From positions 1 to 10,935 of the forward strand of contig JAOXYB010058180.1 of NCBI GenBank assembly GCA_028565635.1: DNA of 10,935 nt. The letters are read 5' to 3'. Shown here one piece after another: positions 1 through 7,585 of this stretch. This DNA is from Phoronis ovalis (lineage: Eukaryota > Phoronida > Phoronidae). A program made the position numbers and the translations under genes. Within the stretch, counting starts at the first letter, position 1. Each line of letters starts with the position of its first letter. The notes below the pieces were generated by a model. The model did no database searches and was not told where the DNA came from. It saw only the letters and a list, made by a program, of their open reading frames with translations.

Positions 1-182
1 GTACAATATGATCCCAGCGTGTACAATATTCTCTTCGCGTCCTGCTTGACGCCGTGCAATACGATAATATATTGTACAGAAATACTGAAAGCTGATTGGT
101 TAAAACCAATGAACTAAGTATCGCTTATTGCGTAATGATATTCCGGTTCATTGCCTAACTACTCCGGCATTCATAAGCTTAC
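1..182 (-). other. Intron 7 of the CCP gene (partial) with short inverted repeats
   Basis: Non-coding sequence follows the donor of exon 7. It holds GTACAATAT at 1-9 and 21-29, with the complementary ATATTGTAC at 69-77, and a near-perfect palindrome ATTGGTT-AA-AACCAAT at 95-110. ATATTGTAC recurs at about 719-727. These may be remnants of a small foldback element. No exon is seen. Confidence 0.5.
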
Positions 183-3100
183 TTTGGCATACAGTAGGCA
201 GGACTGTGCTCCATTGTTTATTGGCTTGGCAGCTAATAGATCGGACATTGATGCCGACAGAAAACACGTAACCTACGTCACATGTATATGTAATGACCGA
301 TGTGTAGTCTCTGTTACTTGATGATGGTGTAGCTCTGCCGATCACTTGCGGTGCTGGACATCTGACCACTATAAATAAAACGAAACTAATGTACATTATA
401 CACTTCATCTGACTGAAGATCGCATTTTATCGGATACGTCATGATCTGAGTGCAGCGACTTACAAATGAAATAGTGAATTAATCAGAAACAACTTACGTT
501 GACAATTCGGGGAGCTTGCTGACCAGGTTCCATCGTTTTGACAAGTTAGTGTAAAACTTGTACTGCCATCAGGATACTCATATCCCGAATTACAAGAGTA
601 TGTAACCGTGGTTCCTATCAGTTTAACATTTGAATTAAATGCACCATTCAAGATGTTGGGCAGAGATGAGCAAGTAGGAACTGCAAAAAAGATAGATTAA
701 CCAAATCGTAAGTACTATATATTGTACATTAACCTACCATGCTACAACGTCATATTATTTGTTACGTATAACGAGCTGTTCGAAAAAGCCAATAGATATT
801 TATGTGAAATTACATTAAAATTATCTGCATTCTTACCAACACAAGTAGTGTAGCCTACTGTAGTCCACAAGCCATCATTGCCACATACAGTCCACCGAGT
901 ATAGGTAGAGGGAGCAAACCAGTTTCCTAGGTTACACATATACGTAACATTTGAATCGAGCACGTACGTATCACTTGTATTGTTTGAACTTAGCACAGTA
1001 GCAGAACTTAAGTCCATCGTAGAGACTCCAATGGTAGGTGGGACAAGACATGTCACATCTAGAATGATAAATAAACCACTTATAGCCTGTTTAAGACGGC
1101 CATTTGTATATTAGGTGTTAGTGAATACAATTAGATAATCGCAGTATAACAATTAGAAATTAATTGTTTTAAGTTAAGTTACAATAATTACATAATTCAA
1201 CGCTTGCCTATCTTTGAAATATTCACCATCTCTGTTGCTTGAGTAAACTGTAAACAAAATTAAGATCAGTTGCTTCTATACGTGTGTCCTTATTTTTTGT
1301 AATGCAATGTTAAATGAACATGTAGACGTTGAATTAGAACGATGATATTATCCACTTTAATTAAACTGAATTATGAAAAATGTTCAAGGAGTGAATGATA
1401 ATAGATTGTACGGATTATTGCAGTACAGTTGTGTGGCTTACTTTCACATGGTTCTATTATTGCACTCCAGTTACCAGAAGCTAAACACTGTATGCTTTTA
1501 ACAATGGAATGCTCAGTCCGTGAAAACCACCATCCAGAATTGCATTGGTAGCTCACGGTTGTGAGGTAGGCATTTTCAGTAGTATTAGCACTCGTTGTCT
1601 CGTGTGAGAAGGTGAGATTAGAGCAAACAACACCTGGAATAATTACCAACAACACAATCATTTTTCGTTTCATACTCACACGATAAGTCTTCACGGATAA
1701 GTGACCACATAAAGAAACAAATCAACTAAAGCTTCACTGACATGTGTGACAGCTATTAGATTTCTCGTGGTTTAATAGCTAAAAGCGATCGCACTGAAGC
1801 GCGGATGACTGTGTAGAATATATACCGCTCATTTCCAACAAAATGCAATACTTGCTATCTTTCTCACAAACACATCACAAAACTCTGTTTTACTGACTCG
1901 TGTCCCAAAATAAATTGATAGGTATCAATCTAGTAGAATTAACTGTTTAAATTAAAAAACAGCTGATATTGTCTATCCAGTATTAACGACTGACTATAAG
2001 TATGTTGTAGCTCATCAATTTCTTAATTCCGAGGATTACCTCTGGTCCCATTTTAATCGTATTGTATTCACTCTTCAAAGCCCAATAGACTTGCGTGTCA
2101 TTTTGTTGATTTCATTTCATTTCGATATTTAAAAAAAACTAAACTTACTTTGACAGGAAGTCACAGCAGGAGACCATTGTCCATTATCACAAAGAGAGGC
2201 CTTTGATACGTTATACTCAAGCTCAGAAAACCAGTAACCTGTATTGCATTGGTAACTGACAGTTGTGTTATCAGCGTTGTCGGTAGTATTGACGGCGACA
2301 TTGGGATCAGATATTGCTGGACAAGTTGCCGCTACAAAGGGGTATTTTTAAAATGCAATGTTGATATGTTTCAAGAGCTTCCTAGTTCTATAACACCGTA
2401 CCTGCATTACATGTATAATATGCCAAATGTGTAGATAATGTCCAAATGTCTTGTACTAGTAAACGATCGCCAGTTGTGATGCATGACTAAATATTATGAC
2501 TGTTTGCATTTGAATCATGGTTTTTATTTATATTTAAAAATATACTCATTTCCACCTGTGCAGAATACAATATAGTGTTCTTCTACCTAGTATAATCAAA
2601 AGAAGCACGAACAGGCATAAAATAACAAATTACATAATAATTAAATAAAGTAATATGTTTACATAACTATTATGCAGATTCTATAAGAACAATATTACCA
2701 TTATAAAGCTGAATACCAAAACAAGTACATAAAATAACAAATCACATATATAGTATTTGATTAATATGCAGATTCTACCAAACAATGTTGCCATTCTTAA
2801 GCTGAACACTACTTTTAACGATTAAAAAAATCAATTTTAACAGTCTAGATTTATTAGCGCATATGATTAAGCATTTTTTTACAGTTACTTGTACTGTACC
2901 TGTATCCCGGGGGGGGTGACAGTCAGAATAGCTGGGTACGCATGTTCGTTACAAAAAAAACGGGCGAAAGGGTATGTTTTTCAGCATTCAGACCGGGCAC
3001 CCAGTACGTGTTTTGACGACTTTTTCTTTTGGTTGTCAATTTTTCTTGTTAAGGTCCCAAAGGCCAAACAAAGGGTCTGAGTTTTGAACTCATAGGTCCC

Positions 3101-4329
3101 AATAAGGGTTGGAATTTTGAGCTCCTAGGTCCCAAAAGGGGGCTTTTTTACCCTTCATAGCAAACATGGGTACCCATTTATTCTGACTGTCACCCCCCCG
3201 GACCTGTATATTCTACATGTACTTTCTAGAACCAGTGAGGAACAATACACATTAAAGACTGGAAAGTGCAAGTACATGCACCATTATGTAGTACATCCCA
3301 CAGGTGACACCAAACAATAAATTCTATGATATGGTAATCATATTTCAAAAATATAACATTTTCTTCTAGCGCGTGTATGCTATTAATTAGTTAAATAGCT
3401 ATATTTCGGTTTTAGAGATGAAAATAGAAGCGACAATACTTACCCAGTCTGCCAACCAGGACAGCAGTTACAAGTAGCTACAAAAAGTACATTATTCAAT
3501 ATGCATTTTGCATATACATGACCAGGGGTACTTGACAAAAAAATGGGATATAAGGTAAAAAAAAAACTTAACGCATGGTAAAAATTACTTTCCAAGAATA
3601 TACCCCATGTTACAAACTTATTATTAAAATCATACCCCATGGTAAAAAAATCTCGAAAAGTCCATCCCATGATAAAACTGAGGAAGTAACTGTTCGTACA
3701 ACTAGTTTGCGTTCTAAACGGAAAAAAATTCAAGAAATACACCATTCGAAATTAATTATTTATTAAAAATATACACCCCATGGTAAAAAGGATATATGCA
3801 TAAAAACAATCCTCGTGGCAAAAATTGTTAAATAAATATAAAAAATATCCCATGGTACAAATCGAAGCTGAAAAGGGGGCCCAGGCCATGGGACGGCACA
3901 TATATACCGTCACCTTGAATGCGAGTGTTCCCTGATACATGTACATGTATATATATATATATACCCAAACTACAATACATTATAGATTTGACTGTAAGAT
4001 TATACCTGTATCTCAGATAATTTAATTACTCAAATACGATGATTTTAGGCAGATATAAAATAGAACTTCTATTTTTTAGTAAATGCCATTTTTCGGTGAT
4101 ACCTGAAAAGATATCACGAATCTCTAATGAGATTAGGGTCTTTGATCCTACTTAACCGGGATAACGGCATTTCTTTCTTTATTAAATATTCAGGAGGTCT
4201 TCTATTCGAGAGAAGATCACTAGTTGAAAAATATGCATTATTGTAGCAATCGTCCCGTTCAGAAATTAGTTAATTATTAAAAAATGAGGGATTGATAAAA
4301 CGTATGCTTACCCCAGTAAAAAGCTTCAT
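1..4329 (-). CDS. Secreted multi-sushi (CCP) domain protein, seven exons visible, 3' end outside window
   Basis: Coding exons in transcript order are 4329-4312, 3477-3444, 2331-2149, 1633-1442, 1058-837, 680-498 and 368-183. They join in frame to about 339 residues, and the gene runs off the left edge. Residues 1 to about 19 (MKLFTGLLVTAVLVGRLAA) form a signal peptide. Five sushi/CCP modules follow at about 21-77, 79-142, 143-216, 217-277 and 278-339. Each has the CCP pattern of four cysteines with a Trp between Cys3 and Cys4. CCP tandem proteins are extracellular and mediate protein or glycan binding, as in complement regulators, selectins and SVEP1/CUB-sushi proteins. Many N-glycosylation sequons lie in CCP1-3 (NTT, NVS, NLT, NWS, NTS, NVT). 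All CCP exons are bounded by phase-1 introns, the usual CCP gene structure. The specific orthologue is not recognisable, and domains further downstream (more CCP, lectin, membrane anchor) cannot be seen. The CCP exons are very secure. The first two exons rest on splice phase and signal-peptide logic. Confidence 0.82.
183..368 (-). CDS. CCP gene exon 7: sushi domain 5
   Basis: The 186-nt exon (phase 1/1) has an acceptor ending TTATTTATAG and the donor GTAAGC. It encodes VRCPAPQVIG, ITYTCDVGYVFS, ISCQANKQWS and TVCQ, a complete CCP. The strong donor at its end, with no stop codon, shows that the gene continues to the left beyond the window. Confidence 0.87.
498..680 (-). CDS. CCP gene exon 6: sushi domain 4
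   Basis: The 183-nt exon (phase 1/1) has a strong acceptor (CTTTTTTGCAG) and the donor GTAAGT. It encodes the most canonical CCP of the five: PTCSSLPNILNGAF, then VTYSCNSGYEYPDGS, LTCQNDGTWS and PNCQ. No sequon is visible, unlike in domains 1-3. Confidence 0.9.
837..1058 (-). CDS. CCP gene exon 5: sushi domain 3 (enlarged)
   Basis: The 222-nt exon (phase 1/1) has an acceptor ending CATTCTAG and the donor GTAAGA. It encodes VTCLVPPTIG at Cys1, YMCNLGNWF at Cys2, TVCGNDGLW at Cys3 and Trp, and TTCV at Cys4. At 74 codons it is about 12 residues longer than its neighbours. The extra length lies between Cys1 and Cys2 in a Ser/Thr/Asn-rich insert with sequons (NTS, NVT). Confidence 0.86.
1059..1441 (-). 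other. Intron between CCP exons 4 and 5
   Basis: This is a 383-bp AT-rich intron with a GTAAGC donor and a CTAG acceptor. I see no further exon, repeat or recognisable element in it. Confidence 0.7.
1442..1633 (-). CDS. CCP gene exon 4: sushi domain 2
   Basis: The 192-nt exon (phase 1/1) has an acceptor ending ATTATTCCAG and the donor GTAAGC. It encodes VVCSNLTF, then YQCNSGWWFS, IQCLASGNWS and EPCE: four cysteines plus the conserved Trp. It is clearly a paralogue of domain 1 (YQCN-GWWFS against YQCN-GYWFS), suggesting recent exon duplication. Sequons NLT, NTT and NWS are present. The hydrophobic stretch obtained by reading upstream of the acceptor is intron, not a signal peptide. Confidence 0.85.
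1634..2148 (-). other. Intron between CCP exons 3 and 4
   Basis: This is a 515-bp intron. Nothing recognisable was seen inside it on either strand. Confidence 0.7.
2149..2331 (-). CDS. CCP gene exon 3: sushi domain 1
   Basis: The 183-nt exon (phase 1 in, phase 1 out) has an acceptor ending TTTGTAG and the donor GTAAGT. It encodes a complete CCP module: ATCPAISDPN at the start, YQCNTGYWF around Cys2, SLCDNGQWS around Cys3 and its Trp, and SCQ at Cys4. Three N-glycosylation sequons are visible (two NTT, one NVS). It is the first domain of the mature protein. An open frame on the opposite strand here is a shadow. Confidence 0.88.
2616..2810. repeat. Imperfect two-copy tandem duplication
   Basis: Copy 1 (2616-2727) and copy 2 (2728-2810) abut head to tail. 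Both begin CATAAAATAACAAAT, later share ATGCAGATTCTA, and end in related segments (ACAATATTACCATT... against ACAATGTTGCCATT...; AAGCTGAATACC against AAGCTGAACACT). Copy 2 is shorter by about 29 bp of internal deletions. It lies inside intron 2 of the CCP gene and is non-coding. Confidence 0.75.
2906..3201. mobile_element. Non-autonomous DNA transposon (MITE-like), 296 bp, with 8-bp target duplication
   Basis: The terminal inverted repeats are about 32-34 bp. The left arm (2906-2939) runs from a CCC-G8 block through GTGACAGTCAGAATA to TGGGTAC. The right arm (3170-3201) is its reverse complement with few differences. The identical octamer ACCTGTAT flanks both ends (2898-2905 and 3202-3209), fitting an 8-bp target-site duplication. 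Inside, TAGGTCCCAA-type motifs recur at about 3053, 3095 and 3128. No transposase is encoded, so movement would need a partner. An 8-bp duplication fits hAT, P or Merlin-like superfamilies, and I cannot tell which. The near-intact ends and clean duplication suggest a fairly recent insertion. Confidence 0.85.
3444..3477 (-). CDS. CCP gene exon 2: hydrophobic core of the signal peptide
   Basis: A 34-nt exon lies between an acceptor ending TTTTTGTAG and the donor GTAAGT. Read from phase 0 it encodes LLVTAVLVGRL plus one base. That base completes an Ala codon with the first two bases of the exon at 2331. The phases (0 in, 1 out) fit both neighbours. In-frame TAG immediately upstream shows that the reading can only enter by splicing. 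An alternative frame reads CNCCPGWQTG and looks EGF-like, but it exits in phase 2 and cannot join the CCP exon. Confidence 0.55.
3521..3934. mobile_element. Putative hAT-like non-autonomous element with phased CCCATGGTA repeats
   Basis: The left end reads CCAGGGGTACTTG and the right end CGAGTGTTCCCTG, imperfect inverted repeats of the CAGGG...CCCTG type seen in hAT elements. The heptamer ATACATG flanks both sides (3514-3520, 3935-3941). It is not perfectly placed relative to the CAGGG ends and lies in simple-sequence context, so it may be chance. The interior holds about seven copies of a motif near ACCCCATGGTAAAA, spaced 30-37 bp. No open frame of substance is present. Confidence 0.5.
3948..3964. 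repeat. Short TA microsatellite
   Basis: An alternating TA run follows TACATGTACATG, immediately right of the putative element end. It is probably a slippage-prone tract inside intron 1 with no visible function. Confidence 0.8.
4081..4172. repeat. Imperfect 92-bp inverted repeat
   Basis: AAATGCC at 4081-4087 pairs with GGCATTT at 4166-4172. The pairing continues imperfectly inward (TTTTTCGG with CCGGGATAA). A second small stem, AATCTC-TAAT-GAGATT, sits near the centre. It could be a tiny foldback remnant. No RNA family is recognised. Confidence 0.45.
4312..4329 (-). CDS. CCP gene exon 1: start codon and first six residues
   Basis: ATGAAGCTTTTTACTGGG encodes MKLFTG and is followed at once by the strong donor GTAAGC (4311-4306), so the intron is phase 0. 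This matches the phase-0 reading of the next exon at 3444-3477, which continues a hydrophobic core. The combined peptide is a textbook signal sequence leading straight into the first CCP cysteine. The exon is too short to be convincing alone. The call rests on phase compatibility and the quality of the joined signal peptide. A transcript is needed to confirm it. Confidence 0.55.
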
Positions 4330-4349
4330 TACTCTAACTGTATACACAT
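4329..4349 (-). promoter_or_regulatory. Possible six-codon upstream ORF overlapping the CCP gene start (TAATG)
   Basis: On the minus strand an ATG at 4349-4347 opens a frame encoding MCIQLE. It stops at TAA 4331-4329, whose last A is the first base of the CCP gene start codon. If transcription starts upstream of 4349, this overlapping stop-start could favour reinitiation and dampen translation. The transcription start is unknown, so this is tentative. Confidence 0.3.
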
Positions 4350-5093
4350 CTGACAATGACTACCAGCTATGCAAACACGCCAACAAACATGTAATAAAAC
4401 GGTCAATATACCAATAAATCAATACAGCACCTATTACCATCACTTTAAAGAAACATATAGAAGACATATATTACTTTACGATATCGATGTATCCAATAAA
4501 TAACAAAACGAATTAAAACAATATAAGTCATCGATTACGTGGTATAAGAATGCAGTCGGGTGCTAATGTACTCCAGGCGATAAGTCTGGCCGGTAGTTCT
4601 CATCAGTTACACTCATATTTTTGTTCTCCTTAGCGATATCGATGGCATTTTTTTTATTTGAAAGTTGAATCAATGAGGAATAGATTGACACAATCATTAA
4701 TTATTTACAGTAAAGGTTATTTTAGCTAGGGAAAAAGCACACTTTTTACATTTTGTGAAAGATGATGAGGCATTAGTTGTGCTCAATGTAAAATATGCAA
4801 CTTTTTCTTCTTTTTGATCCCTTCTTATTTCGGGGTTGGCCGTGGTAATTAGTTTTATTTAAAATGGAGTTTGCTTAGGCACGATTGCTAACTCCTTGCC
4901 ATGCTTCCACATTTTTTACCAGGTGTCTATACTGAAGTTTAGAACAATAGTCATCACGCGAGCACAAAAATCAAGCGCAGGCTGAAATTAATTATTTGAA
5001 TTTGTGACTGCGAAATTCATCGGAGCGTCAGCTAAGATACTATAAACAGATTATTACCATTGAAGTGTACTTATACCATTTCGTTTTTCTATA

Positions 5094-5240
5094 CACCGGG
5101 GCACTTGTCGAAAATTTTGGTAGAGGTATGCGGCCTAGGGTAAAAAAAACTCTGACCCTGTAGGTCACCAACATGAAAGAATAAGAAAAAATATACCCTG
5201 TTGTAAGTTGTTTTTCCAAAGTAGTACCCTGTCGTAAATG
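5094..5240. mobile_element. One-ended relic related to the element at 3521-3934
   Basis: ACCGGGGCACTTGTCGAAAA matches the left end of the element at 3521 (ACCAGGGGTACTTGACAAAA) at 17 of 20 positions. Downstream there is a run of ACCCTGTNGTAA-type motifs (about 5157, 5196, 5228) resembling the CCCATGGTAAAA series. No matching right end was found, so it is probably truncated or diverged. The right limit given is approximate. Confidence 0.45.
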
Positions 5241-6460
5241 TATTTGTAAAATTGTAAATAATCATATATATAATTTTATTTCTCGTGAATCCTGTCAAAA
5301 CGCATCGTGCACAAATATACAAACATGTTAAATCCAATATTATAAATAACACGGCTTGTGCGCTACTAAAAATCTATTCAAATCAGCTTTTATAAGACAC
5401 TGATTGAAAAACCTTGTGTTGTGTTGATTGGCGTGGGACTATTTCCTTCTCCTGTCTTTAAGACTGAATTATGCTGTTTTTCGAGATTATGACCTTTTAA
5501 ACACACGTTTTTGTGCAGCATTTGTTTAAATGTTACCTTAAATAAATATCTATAACAAATATTTCAGCAGCTACCTGGGATAGATACATGCCATCAAATG
5601 TGTACGTAAAATTTGAGTAAAGACGAGTGATAAACACATTCCATACCTCATAAGCAAATGGTCTATTTTGTGTGTTATGAAAATCGTTCATGTGGAGATA
5701 ATTGGTTGGGACCATTGGTTTGTCTCTCTTATTGCTTGAAAGTTTACTGTTTACATTAAACTTTATAAACTGAATTGCTTTATTTTCGATGTAAGATCAT
5801 TTAAATTGCAGAATGTAAAGATATTTATCATTATGACGACGGAACGCTAGGCAAATTGTGCTTTTGAGCGCAATAATATTTTGGTTCTCATCATGCCAGA
5901 ACTCCGTCATTCTATCTTTGTTGAGAAAAGTATACTATAACTAACTTGGTTTATTAGTCTCAGATAAAACTGAACGTTGTGGACTTGGAAAGGGGCTTTT
6001 AAGGATTGGAAAAGAACGAAGCGTGCTACGCACAATAAATGTAAAGTTATTGTCGAATGGCTTACTACCTAGCCTGCTTCGGAACATTTTAATTGTGCCC
6101 AATATAAATTTGTGAACATTGCTTGTACATTAAGCCGGGACTTTGTTGCTTTCAAAATGTAAACTACTTGCAGAGGTATATGGATGCAATTTTCATATTT
6201 GAACATTATTCAAAACGTAGGAATATAAATATTCGACAGTTTGTTATGGCTTCACACGTATTTCTGGATGATTTTTATGTTCTAAAAATACTTTTTTACC
6301 AGATTATTTTACCAATCAAGTACTAAGTTCATGCAGCAATGATATATTGCATCGTATATTGCAATAGAAATATGCAAGTTACAGATTTATAGATATCAAA
6401 TCCCATACTCCACGATTACGTATAAGCAGTAATAAGTAAGCAATACAAAGAATGATAAAC

Positions 6461-6537
6461 ATATACCATAAGATACCATACGATACCATAAGATACCATA
6501 AGATACCACAAGATACCACTAGATATCATAAGATACA
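6461..6537. repeat. 10-bp minisatellite, about 7.7 copies
   Basis: Head-to-tail copies of AGATACCATA with one- or two-base variants (CGATACCATA, AGATACCACA, AGATACCACT, AGATATCATA). It is intergenic with no coding implication and is probably length-polymorphic. Confidence 0.92.
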
Positions 6538-6671
6538 ATTAAAATCAGTCGACATTCAATCTATCGTCCATAATGCTCATCGAATCCGTTAGAATCTCTA
6601 TTGAATCTACATTGTCTCGAAGCTAAAAAAACACTCTATAAAGTCAATTTCACTATGTAATGTTGCAGGTA

Positions 6672-7392
6672 TTGGATCTCATATGACAGTTGAGGATTAC
6701 GATAGATCAACCATTTTAATAGTGAAAATTTAAATTTCTAATAATAGGTTTTTTGTTAGAAAATGCATTTCAATATCTCATGTTGAACCGCCTGAAATCA
6801 GGGCGACTGTGAGCCACCTGGTGTTCGGTTGTTGATACGTAGCTAAACCAGAGTAATTGCGAGCAGTTTATTTAAGGTATGCTTTCAAATTTTTGGGATA
6901 AGATCACATAAACGTACGTACATCGGCGAGATGCGATTTTGTTTCGGGCGAATCTTGTCGGATGTCGTGCGGTCGGGTTTGGCTTTGTTTTCTTATTTGT
7001 ATAGATTAAGGAAACACGTGTTTAGAATGAAAAATGATAGCCTTTTTTTGTGATTTATAAACAGTTGGGAATTTTCAAAATTTAATCAAAACAGTAAATA
7101 AATATTAAAGACACTATCAATATATTCTAAAAAATAGTAGTGTACTAAAGAAAATACTAAAATACCTATTTAATTTTCAAGTTTTACATTTCGAAAACGC
7201 ATATTAGCCGTAAGTGATATCTAAGTGGATTTTAATACAAGGCATTGAAAGCATATTAATTTATTTACAAAAAAAAACTGTCGTATAAAAATTTCAAAGT
7301 TTCACAAATTTTGAATGTTTGGTATGTCGTTTTCACTTTAGTATTACAATAATACACTTGGGAGGTTTTTTTCTCGATCATATGAGATCCAA
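6672..7392. repeat. Possible ancient 0.7-kb foldback element
   Basis: The exact 15-mer TTGGATCTCATATGA at 6672-6686 is present as its reverse complement at 7378-7392. Weak inverted similarity extends inward (for example AGTGAAAA and ATGCATTTCAAT on the left against AGTGAAAA and ATGCTTTCAAT read in reverse on the right). No clear target duplication flanks the arms and no protein is encoded between them. It is either a diverged foldback transposon or a chance 15-bp repeat. Confidence 0.4.
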
Positions 7393-7485
7393 CAACTGTA
7401 CTTGTGGCATTATATATTGAAATAGACTTAGATTACAATGATGTTTTGTTTAGTTTACCCAGTCAGCTCTTACATGTAGCTATAC

Positions 7486-7491
7486 TTTATT
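7486..7491 (-). terminator. Polyadenylation signal AATAAA of the peptide gene
   Basis: Canonical AATAAA on the minus strand, about 95 nt 3' of the stop codon at 7586. This spacing gives a short 3' UTR as expected for small effector-peptide mRNAs. The site is AT-rich, so a chance hexamer is possible. Confidence 0.55.
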
Positions 7492-7585
7492 TTGAGATTT
7501 TTTTAAATTTAACGGTTGCCCGTGTTGTATTAGATTCATTAGAGTACTGCTATTGTCCTCGGGTAAGGCACTGTTATTACGATAA

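Larger units (their letters stand above)
2332..3443 (-). other. Intron 2 of the CCP gene, carrying two repeats
   Basis: This 1.1-kb intron separates the signal-peptide exon from the first CCP exon. It contains a two-copy tandem duplication (2616-2810) and a complete small DNA transposon (2906-3201). The rest, 2332-2615 and 3210-3443, shows no coding potential. Confidence 0.6.
3478..4311 (-). other. Intron 1 of the CCP gene
   Basis: This 834-bp intron between the two signal-peptide exons is inferred from phase matching. It contains a putative DNA element (3521-3934), a TA microsatellite (about 3948-3964) and a short imperfect hairpin (4081-4172). No other exon was seen. Confidence 0.45.
4350..7485. 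other. Intergenic region between the CCP gene and the peptide gene
   Basis: About 3.1 kb of AT-rich DNA without a supportable gene. Open frames up to 87 codons occur but have no domain, no start context and no splice support. Visible structure consists of a duplicated CGATATCGATG (4479-4489, 4634-4644) upstream of the CCP gene, an element relic near 5094-5240, a 10-bp minisatellite (6461-6537) and a possible foldback element (6672-7392). The stretch 5250-6460 holds nothing I can identify. Confidence 0.6.

Noticed and set aside
148-408. A short ORF starting MKCIMYISFVLFIVV followed by a CCP domain, looking like a secreted single-domain protein
   Set aside because: The hydrophobic stretch is the translated T-rich tract before a splice acceptor (TTATTTATAG). 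The CCP begins in phase 1 at 368 and ends at a strong donor, like its neighbours.
1371-1694. A possible second gene start, MKRKMIVLLVIIPGVVC, before CCP domain 2
   Set aside because: The segment spans an acceptor (ATTATTCCAG at about 1634), and the exon is phase 1/1 and matches the rest of the array. An alternative promoter with this as signal peptide is conceivable but unsupported.
2249-2434. Plus-strand open frame opposite CCP domain 1
   Set aside because: It is the antisense shadow of a securely identified exon.
2889-3080. Plus-strand open frame inside the 296-bp element
   Set aside because: It starts outside the element, runs through a G-run terminus and resembles no transposase.
3444-3477. 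EGF-like reading CNCCPGWQTG
   Set aside because: It exits in phase 2 and cannot join the phase-1 CCP exon, and it is far too short for an EGF domain. The phase-0 reading gives a signal-peptide core.
3573-3863. Regularly spaced repeats resembling a CRISPR array
   Set aside because: Repeats are degenerate, AT-rich and unevenly spaced, there are no conserved unique spacers or cas genes, and the context is a metazoan intron inside a transposon-like element.
5089-5352. Minus-strand open frame of 87 codons
   Set aside because: It crosses a transposon relic, is low in complexity and matches no domain. Probably chance.
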